Program-made: the position numbers and the translations under genes
From: Leptospira sp.
GTDB lineage: Bacteria; Spirochaetota; Leptospiria; Leptospirales; Leptospiraceae
Assembly (NCBI GenBank): GCA_002786225.1
Contig: PEQN01000014.1
Coordinates: 1-64,000, forward strand
DNA: 64,000 nucleotides
Reading direction: 5' to 3'
Notes under the pieces: model-generated
The model's input: only the letters and a program-made list of their open reading frames with translations
Told to the model about the DNA's origin: nothing
Database searches by the model: none
In this document: positions 21,716-32,446 of the stretch, in pieces
How the letters are laid out: each line of letters starts with the position of its first letter
Numbering within the stretch: the first letter of the stretch is position 1

Positions 21716-22366
21716 TTAAAATTTAAATAGCTCTTCCTCAAAGATAGGAGGGTTTTGGTATTTGCTTTCCAAGAGATTATAGGCTACAAAATTGAAATGC
21801 TTTGAGAGTATACGTCTATAAAACTGAGTGCTTCTTACAAAAGCATACGGATCGGAAAAAGCTATTTGCTTTTTCATGCGTTCATAATCTTTTTTAGTTG
21901 GAACTGTAAAATAAAGAAACCTAGTCGATTTGGATAATTTTTCAGTAACTTTTTTGATATCCCCATCTTCCATATATTGAAATACAGAATTGCAAATGAT
22001 TAAATCCAAAGGCGCATACTTTAAGTAAGGCGGATTAAAATCCTGCAAAGTGGAGTTGTGGATCTGGATATGAACATTTTGTATCCATGGCTTAGTCCTC
22101 AGTTCTTCAACTCTCTCTGGTGATGGTTCTACTGCTATGACTCTAGCAGGCTTTAGAGCTTTAACAAACTCTCTGAGCAAAGCTGCTTTCCCAAATCCAA
22201 AATCACCTAGACTTTGTACCTTAGCCTCCATCAATGATAGTAAGGCTTTTACATAGCTCGCATGTTTCCTAGCATTGAAGACTCCATCAATATCATAGGT
22301 CTCACCATACAGTGTGTCCCAATACTTCTCATTCATAACTAGACCTTTGTTTGCTTTAGGATGCAT
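21716..22366 (-). CDS. Class I SAM-dependent methyltransferase
   Basis: SLGDFGFGKAALLREF motif I-like, AVEPSPER, DLIICNSVFQYMED. Confidence 0.75.
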   Translation of the reverse strand: MHPKANKGLVMNEKYWDTLYGETYDIDGVFNARKHASYVKALLSLMEAKVQSLGDFGFGKAALLREFVKALKPARVIAVEPSPERVEELRTKPWIQNVHIQIHNSTLQDFNPPYLKYAPLDLIICNSVFQYMEDGDIKKVTEKLSKSTRFLYFTVPTKKDYERMKKQIAFSDPYAFVRSTQFYRRILSKHFNFVAYNLLESKYQNPPIFEEELFKF

Positions 22367-22446
22367 GATAGAGTTTAAGATTTAGAATATATTGAAGTAA
22401 TGGCATAAGAAAAAGGGTAATGGTTCTTGAAGTTGAGTTTTGATAA

Positions 22447-22479
22447 GCCATGGGACAGGTCTAAAAACTCTCCCATGGC
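22447..22479 (-). terminator. Inverted repeat 3' of acnA, possible terminator/RNA stem
   Basis: GCCATGGGA (22447-22455) pairs with TCCCATGGC (22471-22479), 15-nt loop; no strong U-tract. Confidence 0.4.
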
Positions 22480-22508
22480 CTCTATTCTTTGAAAAAAGAC
22501 GAAGTTAA

Positions 22509-24776
22509 TTAAACTCCGTGTTGCTTCTTAACAATGTTTAAAGCTGATCCAGCTTTGAACCACTCAATTTGCTGTGCATTGTAAGTATGGTTCACTGAAA
22601 TTTCTTCCTTAGAACCATCTTTATGATTCAATACAAGAGTCAGTGGCTTACCTTCTGTAAAGCTCGTAAGACCTGTGATATCAATTGTATCATCTTCTTG
22701 AATTTTATCATAATCCGCTGGGTTCGCAAATGTAAGACCAAGCATTCCCTGCTTCTTCAAATTGGTCTCATGAATTCTAGCAAAAGATTTTACAAGAACC
22801 GCACGAACTCCCAAAAATCTTGGCTCCATTGCCGCATGCTCTCTAGAAGATCCTTCGCCATAATTCTCATCTCCTACAACAATAGAGCCTATTCCCTTAG
22901 CCTTATAATCCCTTTGAGTTGCTGGAACCGCTCCATAAACCCCTGTGAGTTGGTTCTTTACTTCATTGATTTTACCATTGAAAGAATTCGTCGCCCCTAT
23001 CAATAAGTTGTTGGAAATATTATCTAAATGACCACGGTATTTCAACCAAGGACCTGCCATAGAAATATGATCCGTTGTACATTTGCCTTTAGCTTTGATA
23101 AGCAACTTAAGGCCTGTTATATCTTTACCATCCCAGGCAGTAAAAGGATCCAGTAATTGCAAGCGATCTGATTTAGGGTCAACATTGATTTGAACCTTAG
23201 AACCATCAACAGCAGGTGCTTGGTAGCCAGCATCCTCAACAGCAAACCCCTTAGCAGGAAGTTCTTCGCCAGTTGGAGCGTCTAACATAACATCTTCGCC
23301 TTTCTCATTCTTTAATTTATCTTTCAAAGGGTTGAAAGTCAAATCCCCTGCTATAGCAAGAGCTGTTACAAGTTCAGGGCTACCCACGAAGGCATAGGTA
23401 TTCGGATTCCCGTCTTGTCTTGCTTGGAAGTTACGATTGAAGGAATGAACAATAGTGTTCTTTTCTTTCTTTTCAGCGCCTACTCTAGCCCACATTCCTA
23501 TACATGGTCCGCAAGCATTTGCAAATACTTTGGCACCAATCTTATCGAAAGTCTTTATAAAACCATCTCTCTCTATCGTGAAACGTACTTGCTCTGATCC
23601 AGGTGTAATGGAAAATTCAGCCTTAGGCTTTAGGTTCTTAGAGGAAGCCTGTTCTGCAAGAGAAGCAGCTCTTGAAATGTCCTCATAAGATGAGTTTGTA
23701 CAGGAGCCTATGAGTCCAGCCTCTATCTTAGTTGGCCAACCATTTTTAGCAGCAATTTCTTTCATTTGAGAAATTGGTGTAGCCAAATCCGGAGTAAATG
23801 GACCATTTAAATAAGGTTCTAATTCATCAAGATTGATTTCGATTACTTGGTCAAAGTATTTTGCAGGATCTGCATATACTTCTGGGTCTGCTGTTAGGTG
23901 CTCTTTGTAGGAATTCGCAGCATCAGCAACATCAGCACGATTGGTTGCTCTTAAATATCTTTCCATAGAAGCATCATAAGCAAAAGTCGAAGTTGTAGCT
24001 CCAATCTCAGCACCCATGTTACATATTGTACCTTTTCCAGTACAAGAAAGGGCTTCGGCACCTGGACCGAAGTATTCAACTATGCAACCTGTCCCACCTT
24101 TTACAGTAAGAATACCAGCAACTTTGAGGATTACATCTTTTGCAGATGTCCAACCATTCAATTTGCCAGTGAGCTTAATACCGATTAACTTAGGAAACTT
24201 TAATTCCCAAGGAAGACCAGCCATAACATCGCATGCATCTGCTCCACCAACACCAATTGCGACCATTCCAAGTCCGCCAGCGTTTACAGTATGCGAATCA
24301 GTTCCTATCATCATTCCACCAGGGAAGGCATAATTTTCTAGAACAACTTGGTGGATGATTCCTGCGCCTGGTTTCCAAAATCCGATTCCATATTTATTGG
24401 AAACTGAAGATAGAAAATCATAAACTTCTTTATTCTCTTGGTTCGCCTTATTAAGGTCATCCTTAGATCCTACTTGAGCAGTGATTAAATGGTCACAGTG
24501 GACAGTTGAAGGAACTGCAACCTTAGGACGACCTGCTTGCATAAATTGTAGAAGTGCCATTTGCGCGGTGGCATCTTGCATAGCAACTCGGTCTGGTTCA
24601 AAATCCACGTAATCTTTGCCTCTTGTAAATGCGGACTTAGCATTGCCGTCCCAAAGGTGGGAATAGAGAATTTTTTCAGTTAAGGTAAGAGGTTTACCAA
24701 CAGCTTTACGCGCTGCACCAATTGCTTCACCCATTTTCTTATAACGGGCTTGGATCATTTCAATATCAAATGCCAT
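22509..24776 (-). CDS. acnA: Aconitate hydratase
   Basis: [57 protein letters not shown]. Confidence 0.95.
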   Translation of the reverse strand: MAFDIEMIQARYKKMGEAIGAARKAVGKPLTLTEKILYSHLWDGNAKSAFTRGKDYVDFEPDRVAMQDATAQMALLQFMQAGRPKVAVPSTVHCDHLITAQVGSKDDLNKANQENKEVYDFLSSVSNKYGIGFWKPGAGIIHQVVLENYAFPGGMMIGTDSHTVNAGGLGMVAIGVGGADACDVMAGLPWELKFPKLIGIKLTGKLNGWTSAKDVILKVAGILTVKGGTGCIVEYFGPGAEALSCTGKGTICNMGAEIGATTSTFAYDASMERYLRATNRADVADAANSYKEHLTADPEVYADPAKYFDQVIEINLDELEPYLNGPFTPDLATPISQMKEIAAKNGWPTKIEAGLIGSCTNSSYEDISRAASLAEQASSKNLKPKAEFSITPGSEQVRFTIERDGFIKTFDKIGAKVFANACGPCIGMWARVGAEKKEKNTIVHSFNRNFQARQDGNPNTYAFVGSPELVTALAIAGDLTFNPLKDKLKNEKGEDVMLDAPTGEELPAKGFAVEDAGYQAPAVDGSKVQINVDPKSDRLQLLDPFTAWDGKDITGLKLLIKAKGKCTTDHISMAGPWLKYRGHLDNISNNLLIGATNSFNGKINEVKNQLTGVYGAVPATQRDYKAKGIGSIVVGDENYGEGSSREHAAMEPRFLGVRAVLVKSFARIHETNLKKQGMLGLTFANPADYDKIQEDDTIDITGLTSFTEGKPLTLVLNHKDGSKEEISVNHTYNAQQIEWFKAGSALNIVKKQHGV

Positions 24777-24993
24777 TTTATCTCCTGGAGAATCGAATTT
24801 AACGATTTATCTTTCCTTTATCTACCTGGAAACTTTTCCTTCAAGGAAAAAATACGAATTCTTTTTCAATTAGTACATGTATCCTTATAAAATTGTTAGG
24901 ATTTAAACCTTCATAAAGAGAAAAATCTTAACTCTAGGATCTTGTATTTTTACTTAGCTATCGCTTTCTACTTTTTCAAGAGAGAGTATTTTA

Positions 24994-25041
24994 TTGACAT
25001 AGAATTGCATATGCAACATCGTTGCGTTAATGATAACGAAA
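24994..25041 (+). promoter_or_regulatory. Cluster of overlapping palindromes upstream of DUF1826 gene, possible metalloregulator operator
   Basis: TTGACA (24994-24999), perfect palindrome TTGCATATGCAA (25005-25016), GCAAC-ATC-GTTGC (25013-25025), CGTTA-ATGA-TAACG around the start codon. Confidence 0.45.
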
Positions 25042-25674
25042 GAAGCTGTGCGAATCCAAGAAATATCGGATACAATAGATGGTCTAAACGCCATAAATAA
25101 TCCTCATTGTAATTTGAGTATTTGGAATAGAGAGATATCCCATGAGATGAAGTCTTACATAGATATTTTAGTCCAAAAAACTTTTACCTCTCAGTCAAAA
25201 AAAGATGAATTAAATGGCTCCTTAAGAGAACTTTTGGCTTCCCTTCCCTACAGTTCTCACCCGGGCTATCAAGAATTTTTCCAAGATATACAATTATTGT
25301 ATGGATTTATGCAACAATTATCCAGAAATCCAAATCCAAAAATTCACTTGGCACTCATCCACCAAACACAATGCCCACTCTTTCATGTTGATTTTAATCA
25401 CCTAAGACTCATTTGCACATACAAGGGAAAAGGAACTCAATGGATAGAAGAAGAGAATTCAGATCGTAGGCATTTGGGTTGCGGAAGAAATGAAGAAGTT
25501 GTAAGAGATTTAAATTTAATCCATCAAGCAAAACAAACCTCTGTTGCCATATTAAAAGGGGAACGCTTTCCTGGGAACATGGGCTATGGAATCATTCACA
25601 AGTCACCCGAATTAGAAGAAGGAGAATCTAGATTGTTTTTAAGAATTGAATCCTCACCCAGTTATAATTTGTGA
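25030..25674 (+). CDS. DUF1826-family protein
   Basis: CPLFHVDFNHLRLICTYKGKGTQWIEEEN resembles the DUF1826 core (HxDxxxLRLICTYxGxGTxW). Confidence 0.7.
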   Translation: MITKEAVRIQEISDTIDGLNAINNPHCNLSIWNREISHEMKSYIDILVQKTFTSQSKKDELNGSLRELLASLPYSSHPGYQEFFQDIQLLYGFMQQLSRNPNPKIHLALIHQTQCPLFHVDFNHLRLICTYKGKGTQWIEEENSDRRHLGCGRNEEVVRDLNLIHQAKQTSVAILKGERFPGNMGYGIIHKSPELEEGESRLFLRIESSPSYNL

Positions 25675-25790
25675 ATCCGATTTATAAATTTGATCCTTTA
25701 AAATTTATAATTTCATATAGATTTTTAATTTGGGATTGCAAAGATGGAAAGAAGATTGCATTAAAAATCAGGATGCACTAAAATATTACA

Positions 25791-26324
25791 ATGAATCCTT
25801 CCTTGCAAACGGTACCACTTAATTCTTACCAATCAAAACTGTTTCTTGCATTTCAGAGTGAACAGAAAATGAGAATGTGGCTCACTAGACTCTCTTGGAT
25901 TAGTAGTCTAGGAGCTGGGTTTGGATTTTTAATTCTTCTCTTCTCCAATGGCTATCTCGGTGATCCCAGTATGGCAATTTTGATGTATTGGGGTTTATTT
26001 ACTAATCTTTCATCAACTTTACTTATCCCATACTTCTCTGTCCCTAATTTAATTTTAGAATTAGTTCTTCCAAACAGTAGCGAAGAAAAAGCTCAGAGAA
26101 TTGAATTGATAAAGATACACAAAGAACGCATTCTTCTTCCCTTCCTACGAAACAGAGGATATAGAGAAGATGTCACTCAGGAGGAAATCCATGAAACATT
26201 TCTCATAGAAAAATTCCAACTCAATAACCGTTTCAACTGGAAAAGACTCGGGAAAATTTATTTTGTATTTTATAGTATAATCACCCTTATATGTTCGTTC
26301 TTCTTTTTCCAATCTGAGTTTTGA
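25791..26324 (+). CDS. Hypothetical membrane protein
   Basis: Three to four hydrophobic segments; plausible coding ORF in intergenic space. Confidence 0.4.
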   Translation: MNPSLQTVPLNSYQSKLFLAFQSEQKMRMWLTRLSWISSLGAGFGFLILLFSNGYLGDPSMAILMYWGLFTNLSSTLLIPYFSVPNLILELVLPNSSEEKAQRIELIKIHKERILLPFLRNRGYREDVTQEEIHETFLIEKFQLNNRFNWKRLGKIYFVFYSIITLICSFFFFQSEF

Positions 26325-26498
26325 CTCCTCAAAGAAGAAAGTTGTTAATTTGTTCTTGATTCTTGACCAAGTCTTGAAATCGAGCATTTGAACTATTACA
26401 AAAAACGATTGCCTACGATTTAGAGATTCTTAATCTTAGGAAGAAATTGACTGAATTCTAAATAAGCAGTCAATTTTTCAAAACTTAGGAGAAAAAGA

Positions 26499-26669
26499 AT
26501 GAAATTAAACGCACCAAAAAAAATGACTTGGTTGATCGCAGTGGTATTAGGAGTTGTTGGAATTATTGCAAGCTTTGTTGCTATCCCAGTTGCTTCAGCT
26601 TATGCAGGATATTTAGTAATGGCAGGTTTTGCAGTTTTAGCGATCGCTACTTTTGTGAAAGGACTGTAA
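26499..26669 (+). CDS. Small (56 aa) two-TM membrane protein, absent from ORF track
   Basis: AGGAG Shine-Dalgarno at about 26487, ATG 26499, TAA 26667-26669; MKLNAPKKMTWLIAVVLGVVGIIASFVAIPVASAYAGYLVMAGFAVLAIATFVKGL. Confidence 0.65.
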   Translation: MKLNAPKKMTWLIAVVLGVVGIIASFVAIPVASAYAGYLVMAGFAVLAIATFVKGL

Positions 26670-26742
26670 TCAATAGTTTCAATAAAAGAGTTTATGTGAT
26701 AAGCATTGATCAATAAACACTAGATCTCAGAGAAACTATAAA

Positions 26743-27177
26743 TCAATAATTTGTTTTGTATTTTTTCTTGAGATCCTTCATACCTTTTTGAATTAGTTTC
26801 GAAAGAACTTTGAAATCAATTCCTTCAAGAGATTTAAGGTAGAGGCAGGATTTTCCTAGCTTATGAGGTCCAAGTTTTTCGAGTTCCTTAGAGTAGTCAT
26901 TAGAACCAGGCAGAATATAAATTGTGGGACCCGACTTACGAGCGCTAAACCCAGATGCCATAAATTGTCCCTCATCTCCGTTGGAGCGGAAATAGGTATA
27001 TTCTCCAAAGCCTATAATGGAATCTCCCCACATTTTTGCTGGCAGACCAGTTGCTTGTTCAAAAAGTTTATAGAGTGTATAGCAATCTTCCTTTAATTTC
27101 TGATCTGCAATCTTGCTTAAATAAGACTGCGGATTGCTGTCATTCTTTGCGGTTTTTAATTCTATTTTCTTAGACAT
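26743..27177 (-). CDS. DUF1801-family protein
   Basis: PAKMWGDSIIGFGEYTYFRSNGDEGQFMASGFSARKSGPTIYI typical of DUF1801. Confidence 0.75.
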   Translation of the reverse strand: MSKKIELKTAKNDSNPQSYLSKIADQKLKEDCYTLYKLFEQATGLPAKMWGDSIIGFGEYTYFRSNGDEGQFMASGFSARKSGPTIYILPGSNDYSKELEKLGPHKLGKSCLYLKSLEGIDFKVLSKLIQKGMKDLKKKYKTNY

Positions 27178-27195
27178 AATAGAGAGACCTTATTC

Positions 27196-28050
27196 CTATT
27201 TCGTTTCATTCAAATTCCAATCATAGGATGAGTATTCAATATCCACATCGCTTGGAATTGTATCTTGGAATCCTATTTGTACAAATTGTATTACAGTCCC
27301 AGATTTTTTCTCAAAATCCGATTTGAACCAATCGAAAATTTTTGATAAGGTTAAAATCCCCTTTTCTTTGTTATACGAGTTCTTTGACTTATCATTTAGA
27401 AAGGATAGCATGGAATCTTGCAATTGAGCATCCAAATTCTTAGCTTTATAACTTTCTTTACGAAGAGCTGGACAACCTATACTTGCACAATTGATAGCAA
27501 AATGAATTCTAGGATCATTAAAATCTATTCGTAGCTTACTATGCTCTATCCAATCCAAAGTTCTATCTGCTCCCAGAAGCGAGAATTTATAATTCTTCCA
27601 CGGTGCCCCACGAGCAAGATTCACCAATCGAATAGGTCCTCCGATATCGCCTATACTCTTTATAGGATAATTGTTTAAGATTAATTCAATTGTAAATGCA
27701 TTGTATGCATTGATAAGAAAAGCCATTTTCTGAGCATTGTTAAAATCTTTATACTCATTAGCAGTAAGAGAGGAAAGAGATTTTAAGTACTGAGTCAAAG
27801 CAACTCGGTCTTTCGATAGATCCTTGTATTTGACAAAACCGTTCACAACGTACTTTTTTAAAATTAAATCAAATTCAGAATGTGAATGATCAAAGCCTTG
27901 CGCAGACAGAGAAAATGATATGCTTGAAACTAAGAACTGTCCTAAAACGAATAGATATTTTAAATTCGAAACTTTGAATTTCATTGATTGTTTGTCTTGG
28001 TTAGGTTGTGTGCTGTTTTCAGTTTTTAAATTTTCTTGGTTTATATTCAT
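27196..28050 (-). CDS. DUF547-family protein
   Basis: KMAFLINAYNAFTIELIL, DPRIHFAINCASIGCPALRKE. Confidence 0.88.
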   Translation of the reverse strand: MNINQENLKTENSTQPNQDKQSMKFKVSNLKYLFVLGQFLVSSISFSLSAQGFDHSHSEFDLILKKYVVNGFVKYKDLSKDRVALTQYLKSLSSLTANEYKDFNNAQKMAFLINAYNAFTIELILNNYPIKSIGDIGGPIRLVNLARGAPWKNYKFSLLGADRTLDWIEHSKLRIDFNDPRIHFAINCASIGCPALRKESYKAKNLDAQLQDSMLSFLNDKSKNSYNKEKGILTLSKIFDWFKSDFEKKSGTVIQFVQIGFQDTIPSDVDIEYSSYDWNLNETK

Positions 28051-28233
28051 AGCTCTTATCTTCCTATTTATCTTGTTTCCTATTCATTAATCTACTCTTT
28101 CTTTCGTAGAATTACTACATTGGTTTCATCAGAATAACACTTTTTCAAATTTTAATTCTATTGTATTTCGTAAGCTTAACTTTAGAAACAAAATAGCCCT
28201 TATTAAGTTGAACCTTTTTTTCATTTGGAAAAA

Positions 28234-30372
28234 TTATCCACGCTTCCAAGTATGAAATTTTTCTAATAGATCCAATACCTTTTCAGGTTTATGCTTTTTC
28301 TTCCAATTTCCCGCAGCAAATTTAGTAGCTTCCGCCCAAGATGGATAAGGATGAATAGTGCCCATGATTTTATTTAAGCCAAGACCATGTTTCATCCCTA
28401 AGACAAATTCCATAAGAAGTTCACCTGCATGAGAGCCTACGACTGTTGCACCTAGTATCTTATCCTTACCAGGTGGAGTGAGGACTTTTATAAATCCAGT
28501 TTCTTCACTCTCAGCAACAGCTCTGTCCAATTCTTTCAATTCAAACTTCGTTACCTCAACATCAATCCCTGCTTCTTTAGCATCTTTTTCTGAAAGCCCA
28601 ACATGTGCAACCTCGGGATCAGTATAAGTTGCCCATGGAACTACAGAAAAATCTTTTTTAAATTTCTTAAATCCACCAAACAAAGCATTAACGGAAGCAT
28701 ACCAAGCAGTATGTGAGGCTGTGTGTGTAAATTGATAAGGGCCTGCTACATCTCCACACGCAAGTATATTCGGAATTGATGTCTGAAGATATTCATCAGT
28801 TGCAACTGTTCCATTAGGATTCATCTCAATTCCTAATTCTTCTAAACCGAAGCCTTTGATTCTAGCTCTTCGTCCTAAGGCTAATAAGCATACATCAAAT
28901 TCAATGTTCACAACCTTACCATCTGTTTTTTGTAATTCCACATAATTCTTATTAGCTTTTTTAAAAAAAGAAACTGCCTTATGCTCAGTTAGAACAGACA
29001 TACCTTCTTCTTGGAAGCGCTTCTTAATAAGTTTTGATACATCCTCATCTTCCTTAGGAAGAAGATACTCGCCCATTTCCACCAAAGATACTTTGGAACC
29101 CAATCTACAATAGGCTTGGGCTAATTCAGATCCAATTGGTCCGCCTCCAAGCACGAGCAACTTCTTTGGTAAAGATTTGATACTCCAAATCGTCTCAGAA
29201 GTGTAATGCGGTGCTTGTTTGAGCCCAGGAATACCCGGAACTATAGGCTCTGCTCCAGTCGCTAATATGATATTGCGAGTTGTATAAGTCTTGCCACCAA
29301 CCTGCACTTCAAAAGGAGAAAGAACCTTGGCTTCACCTTGGATACAATCTACACCAAGTTTAGTATATCGCTCTATGGAGTCATTTGGTTCTATAGTTTT
29401 GATTACACTTCGCACTCTCTTCATTACTTCAGGAAAAGAAACTTTCACATCTGCCTTCAAGAGTCCAAACTTCTTAAAATTCTCAGCTAGGTGAACTTTC
29501 TTAGCAGTAGCAAGAATTGCTTTAGAAGGAACACAGCCTGTATTCAAGCAATCCCCTCCCATTTTTTCTCTTTCAATCAGTGCTACCTTAGCTCTTACAG
29601 TTGCACCTATCAAGGAACTGACTAAGCCTGCTGCACCAGCTCCTATCGCAATAAAATTATAATCGTATTTTTTTGGTTTGGTGAATTTGCTATAAATCTT
29701 GGAATTTTGGTAGATAGAGAGACAAAATTTTGCAAGGAGAGGAAATATTCCGAGTAGGATTAATGCAATTAGGATATTAGCGGATAGAATTCCACGAATT
29801 GATGTTAGGCTAGCAATTTGAGTTCCAGCATTTACAAATACAAATGTCCCTGGCAACATTCCTATCCAACTAACAAAAATATATACCAGCAAACGAATAG
29901 AAGTGAGTCCCATTAGCATATTGATTAAAAAGAACGGAAAGAGTGGAACCAATCGCAGAGATAATAAATAAAAGGCTCCATTTTTATGAATACCAGCATC
30001 CAGTGACTTGAATGTCTCAGAAAATTTGGAACGTAGCCCATCTCTTAATAAATACCGAGAAATCAGAAAGCTCACCGTAGCACCACAAGTACTTGCTAAG
30101 GAAACCAAAAGCAGACCATACCACAATCCAAACAAGGCTCCTCCAGCTAGTGTGAGGATAGCTGCCCCAGGAATATTGATAGCAACAGAAAGTATGTAGA
30201 CAGCAACATAACCCAAAGAAAATAAAAGAACATTGTCCTGGTAGGATTGCAGAAGTATATCCTTGTATTCTTTCAACTTCTCCAAGGTGAGGTATTCGTC
30301 TAAATGATAAACTCTTGCGAGAATTATGAAACTGATAAATAAAATAAGTAAAAAAATTTTCTTATAAGACAC
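28234..30372 (-). CDS. TVP38/TMEM64 (VTT)-domain fused to pyridine nucleotide-disulphide oxidoreductase
   Basis: N-terminal polytopic VTT segment (AAILTLAGGALFG...SFLISRYLLRD), then FAD oxidoreductase with redox-active GGDCLNTGCVPSK. Confidence 0.9.
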   Translation of the reverse strand: MSYKKIFLLILFISFIILARVYHLDEYLTLEKLKEYKDILLQSYQDNVLLFSLGYVAVYILSVAINIPGAAILTLAGGALFGLWYGLLLVSLASTCGATVSFLISRYLLRDGLRSKFSETFKSLDAGIHKNGAFYLLSLRLVPLFPFFLINMLMGLTSIRLLVYIFVSWIGMLPGTFVFVNAGTQIASLTSIRGILSANILIALILLGIFPLLAKFCLSIYQNSKIYSKFTKPKKYDYNFIAIGAGAAGLVSSLIGATVRAKVALIEREKMGGDCLNTGCVPSKAILATAKKVHLAENFKKFGLLKADVKVSFPEVMKRVRSVIKTIEPNDSIERYTKLGVDCIQGEAKVLSPFEVQVGGKTYTTRNIILATGAEPIVPGIPGLKQAPHYTSETIWSIKSLPKKLLVLGGGPIGSELAQAYCRLGSKVSLVEMGEYLLPKEDEDVSKLIKKRFQEEGMSVLTEHKAVSFFKKANKNYVELQKTDGKVVNIEFDVCLLALGRRARIKGFGLEELGIEMNPNGTVATDEYLQTSIPNILACGDVAGPYQFTHTASHTAWYASVNALFGGFKKFKKDFSVVPWATYTDPEVAHVGLSEKDAKEAGIDVEVTKFELKELDRAVAESEETGFIKVLTPPGKDKILGATVVGSHAGELLMEFVLGMKHGLGLNKIMGTIHPYPSWAEATKFAAGNWKKKHKPEKVLDLLEKFHTWKRG

Positions 30373-30463
30373 AAAATACTCCTAGTATTCTTTATTGGTG
30401 CAAAATATTCGTAATTCTCGAAATCTACTTTTCAATTTTTAGACCTAGACTAAAAAGGAAACC

Positions 30464-31051
30464 ATGAATGGGAAAGAAATATTTTTAATTCCAAATATTA
30501 TTACTCTATCCAGAGTGTTCTTCTTGCTCCCATCAATTTATTACCTAAGCAATAATCAAATACTCTATGCGAGTTTCTTTTTAGTTTGGGTGTTTATTTC
30601 CGATTTCTTTGATGGCTTTCTAGCACGTAAGCTCAACCAAACATCCTTTATAGGAGCTATCTTAGATCCTATTTGTGATAAGCTCGTTGTCCTTGCCCTC
30701 TTTAGCTACTTCTTCCTCCAAGAAATGGTTCCTGCTTACTACTACATTCTAATTCTAACTAGGGATATTGCTCAGTTACTCAGCGTCCCTATTCTGCTCT
30801 TTTGGAAAAAAATTGCATTCAAAGTTAAGCCAAAGCTCATCCCAAAATGGGGGACTGCCTTGAATTTCATCATTTTAGCTTTACTTGCTTTGCCTCTTCT
30901 CCCCTTTTGGACACAGCTTGCATTCCCCTTTTTCAATGCTCTTTTAACCTTATTAATTCTTGTTTCTTCTTTCGTAGAAGTGAGTATTTTGGTTACCTAC
31001 ATTCCTCGTTTTATTCAAATTTACAAAGGGACACATGATACTTTCGAATGA
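30464..31051 (+). CDS. CDP-alcohol phosphatidyltransferase
   Basis: SDFFDGFLARKLNQTSFIGAILDPICDKL (DG-AR-G-D-D motif). Confidence 0.88.
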   Translation: MNGKEIFLIPNIITLSRVFFLLPSIYYLSNNQILYASFFLVWVFISDFFDGFLARKLNQTSFIGAILDPICDKLVVLALFSYFFLQEMVPAYYYILILTRDIAQLLSVPILLFWKKIAFKVKPKLIPKWGTALNFIILALLALPLLPFWTQLAFPFFNALLTLLILVSSFVEVSILVTYIPRFIQIYKGTHDTFE

Positions 31052-32421
31052 ATCTTGACTTAATTGTATTTTTCTTTTTCTTGTTTATACTTCTTTGCCT
31101 TGGTTGGTACAAAACGGCAAATGTTCAATCAGAAACAAGTTACCTTCTAGCCAATCGCTCTACCAAACTCTTCCCCCTTGTTGCGACCCTAGTCATGACA
31201 GAGTTTAATACCTCAACCTTGCTTGGATTTTCCTCAGTAGGCTTATTTGTGGGAGCTTGGGGCTTGCTTTTACCATCAGTATTTTTATTTGGGATTGGAT
31301 TTTATGCACTGACAGTTGCTAAGAAATGGAAAGAATACAATGGTCTATCAACTGCTGGTTTCTTCACGGAAAAGTATGGAAAGGGTTTAGGAAAGACCGC
31401 ATCCCTCTTCTTACTTTTAGCAATGATAGGATTTACAGCAACCTATGTGAAATCCATGATTTTAATTTTTCAGCCCATTTTTCCTCAAACATCTGAATGG
31501 ATGATAGGCTTTGTAATTGTTTCCTTGGTCTTACTTTTTACAATTCGAGGTGGCTTAGTCTCCATCATTCGCACAGATATCTTTGGATTTCTTGCAGTTC
31601 TCGCTCTCATTCCTGCCTTGTTGTATTTTTCTTGGGATTATAGTGGTAGAAATACACTAGCCTTGGTAGAGCATTTTCCCGTGCAAGAAGCATCTAAGGC
31701 ACTGCCTCTTTCATTTATTGGAAGTTTGGTGGTCTTAACTATGTTTACCTATATTTCTGCACCTTGGTATTCCCAGAAAATTTTCTCGGCGGAGAGTTCT
31801 ACAGTGGCTTTTAGAGCTGTTTGTATTTCGTCTATTCTAGTTTTTCTACTCTATGGTTTTCCTGTCTTAGCTACTGGATTTTATTCCTTAAGTTCACCAG
31901 AAAATATCAATGCGCAAATTGCGATCCCTCAGTTGATAGATGTAGCCTTCCCCCATGGTTGGAGAGGTTTTGCTTATGGAGTTTTTCTAATGGCAGGTTC
32001 CACAACACTTGCTGGTGTTTGGTCTGCTATGACAACCATGGTTGTTGGAGATTTTCTTGGACAAAATGAAACTAAACTTGGCAGATCTGTTCTACTAACA
32101 AGCATTTGGGCAATACTAGCTTATGTCTTGGGGATAGTAGTCGTAGATGATATTTTAAATAAATTGATTCTCGCAAATATTCCAGTAGCCGCATTGAGTT
32201 TTGCTTTATTGGGTGGATTCTATTGGAAAGGTATCACCAAATTTGGTGTCTATGCGAGTGTTTTCATCGGATTCTTCTGGGGCATATTTTGTTTCTTATA
32301 TTGGGGAGAAGAAGGAAGTTACACTTTGTACTGGGCTTTTGGAGGAATACCTATGACTTTTGCAGTGGGAATATTGGGAAGCTTGTTTACTAAAAAAACA
32401 ATTCCAAATATTAAGACTTAA
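31048..32421 (+). CDS. Sodium:solute symporter-family transporter
   Basis: Polytopic; NTSTLLGFSSVGLFVGAWGL, GLSTAGFFTEKYGKG typical of SSS family. Confidence 0.8.
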   Translation: MNLDLIVFFFFLFILLCLGWYKTANVQSETSYLLANRSTKLFPLVATLVMTEFNTSTLLGFSSVGLFVGAWGLLLPSVFLFGIGFYALTVAKKWKEYNGLSTAGFFTEKYGKGLGKTASLFLLLAMIGFTATYVKSMILIFQPIFPQTSEWMIGFVIVSLVLLFTIRGGLVSIIRTDIFGFLAVLALIPALLYFSWDYSGRNTLALVEHFPVQEASKALPLSFIGSLVVLTMFTYISAPWYSQKIFSAESSTVAFRAVCISSILVFLLYGFPVLATGFYSLSSPENINAQIAIPQLIDVAFPHGWRGFAYGVFLMAGSTTLAGVWSAMTTMVVGDFLGQNETKLGRSVLLTSIWAILAYVLGIVVVDDILNKLILANIPVAALSFALLGGFYWKGITKFGVYASVFIGFFWGIFCFLYWGEEGSYTLYWAFGGIPMTFAVGILGSLFTKKTIPNIKT

Positions 32422-32446
32422 GCATTTAGATAAGAAAATAGAAAAT

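Noticed and set aside
24016-24333. 105-aa plus-strand ORF
   Set aside because: Lies wholly antisense inside acnA with no independent signals.
26528-26716. ORF-track protein MVDRSGIRSCWNYCKLCC...
   Set aside because: Out of frame with the better-supported 26499-26669 small membrane protein that has a Shine-Dalgarno and coherent TM composition.
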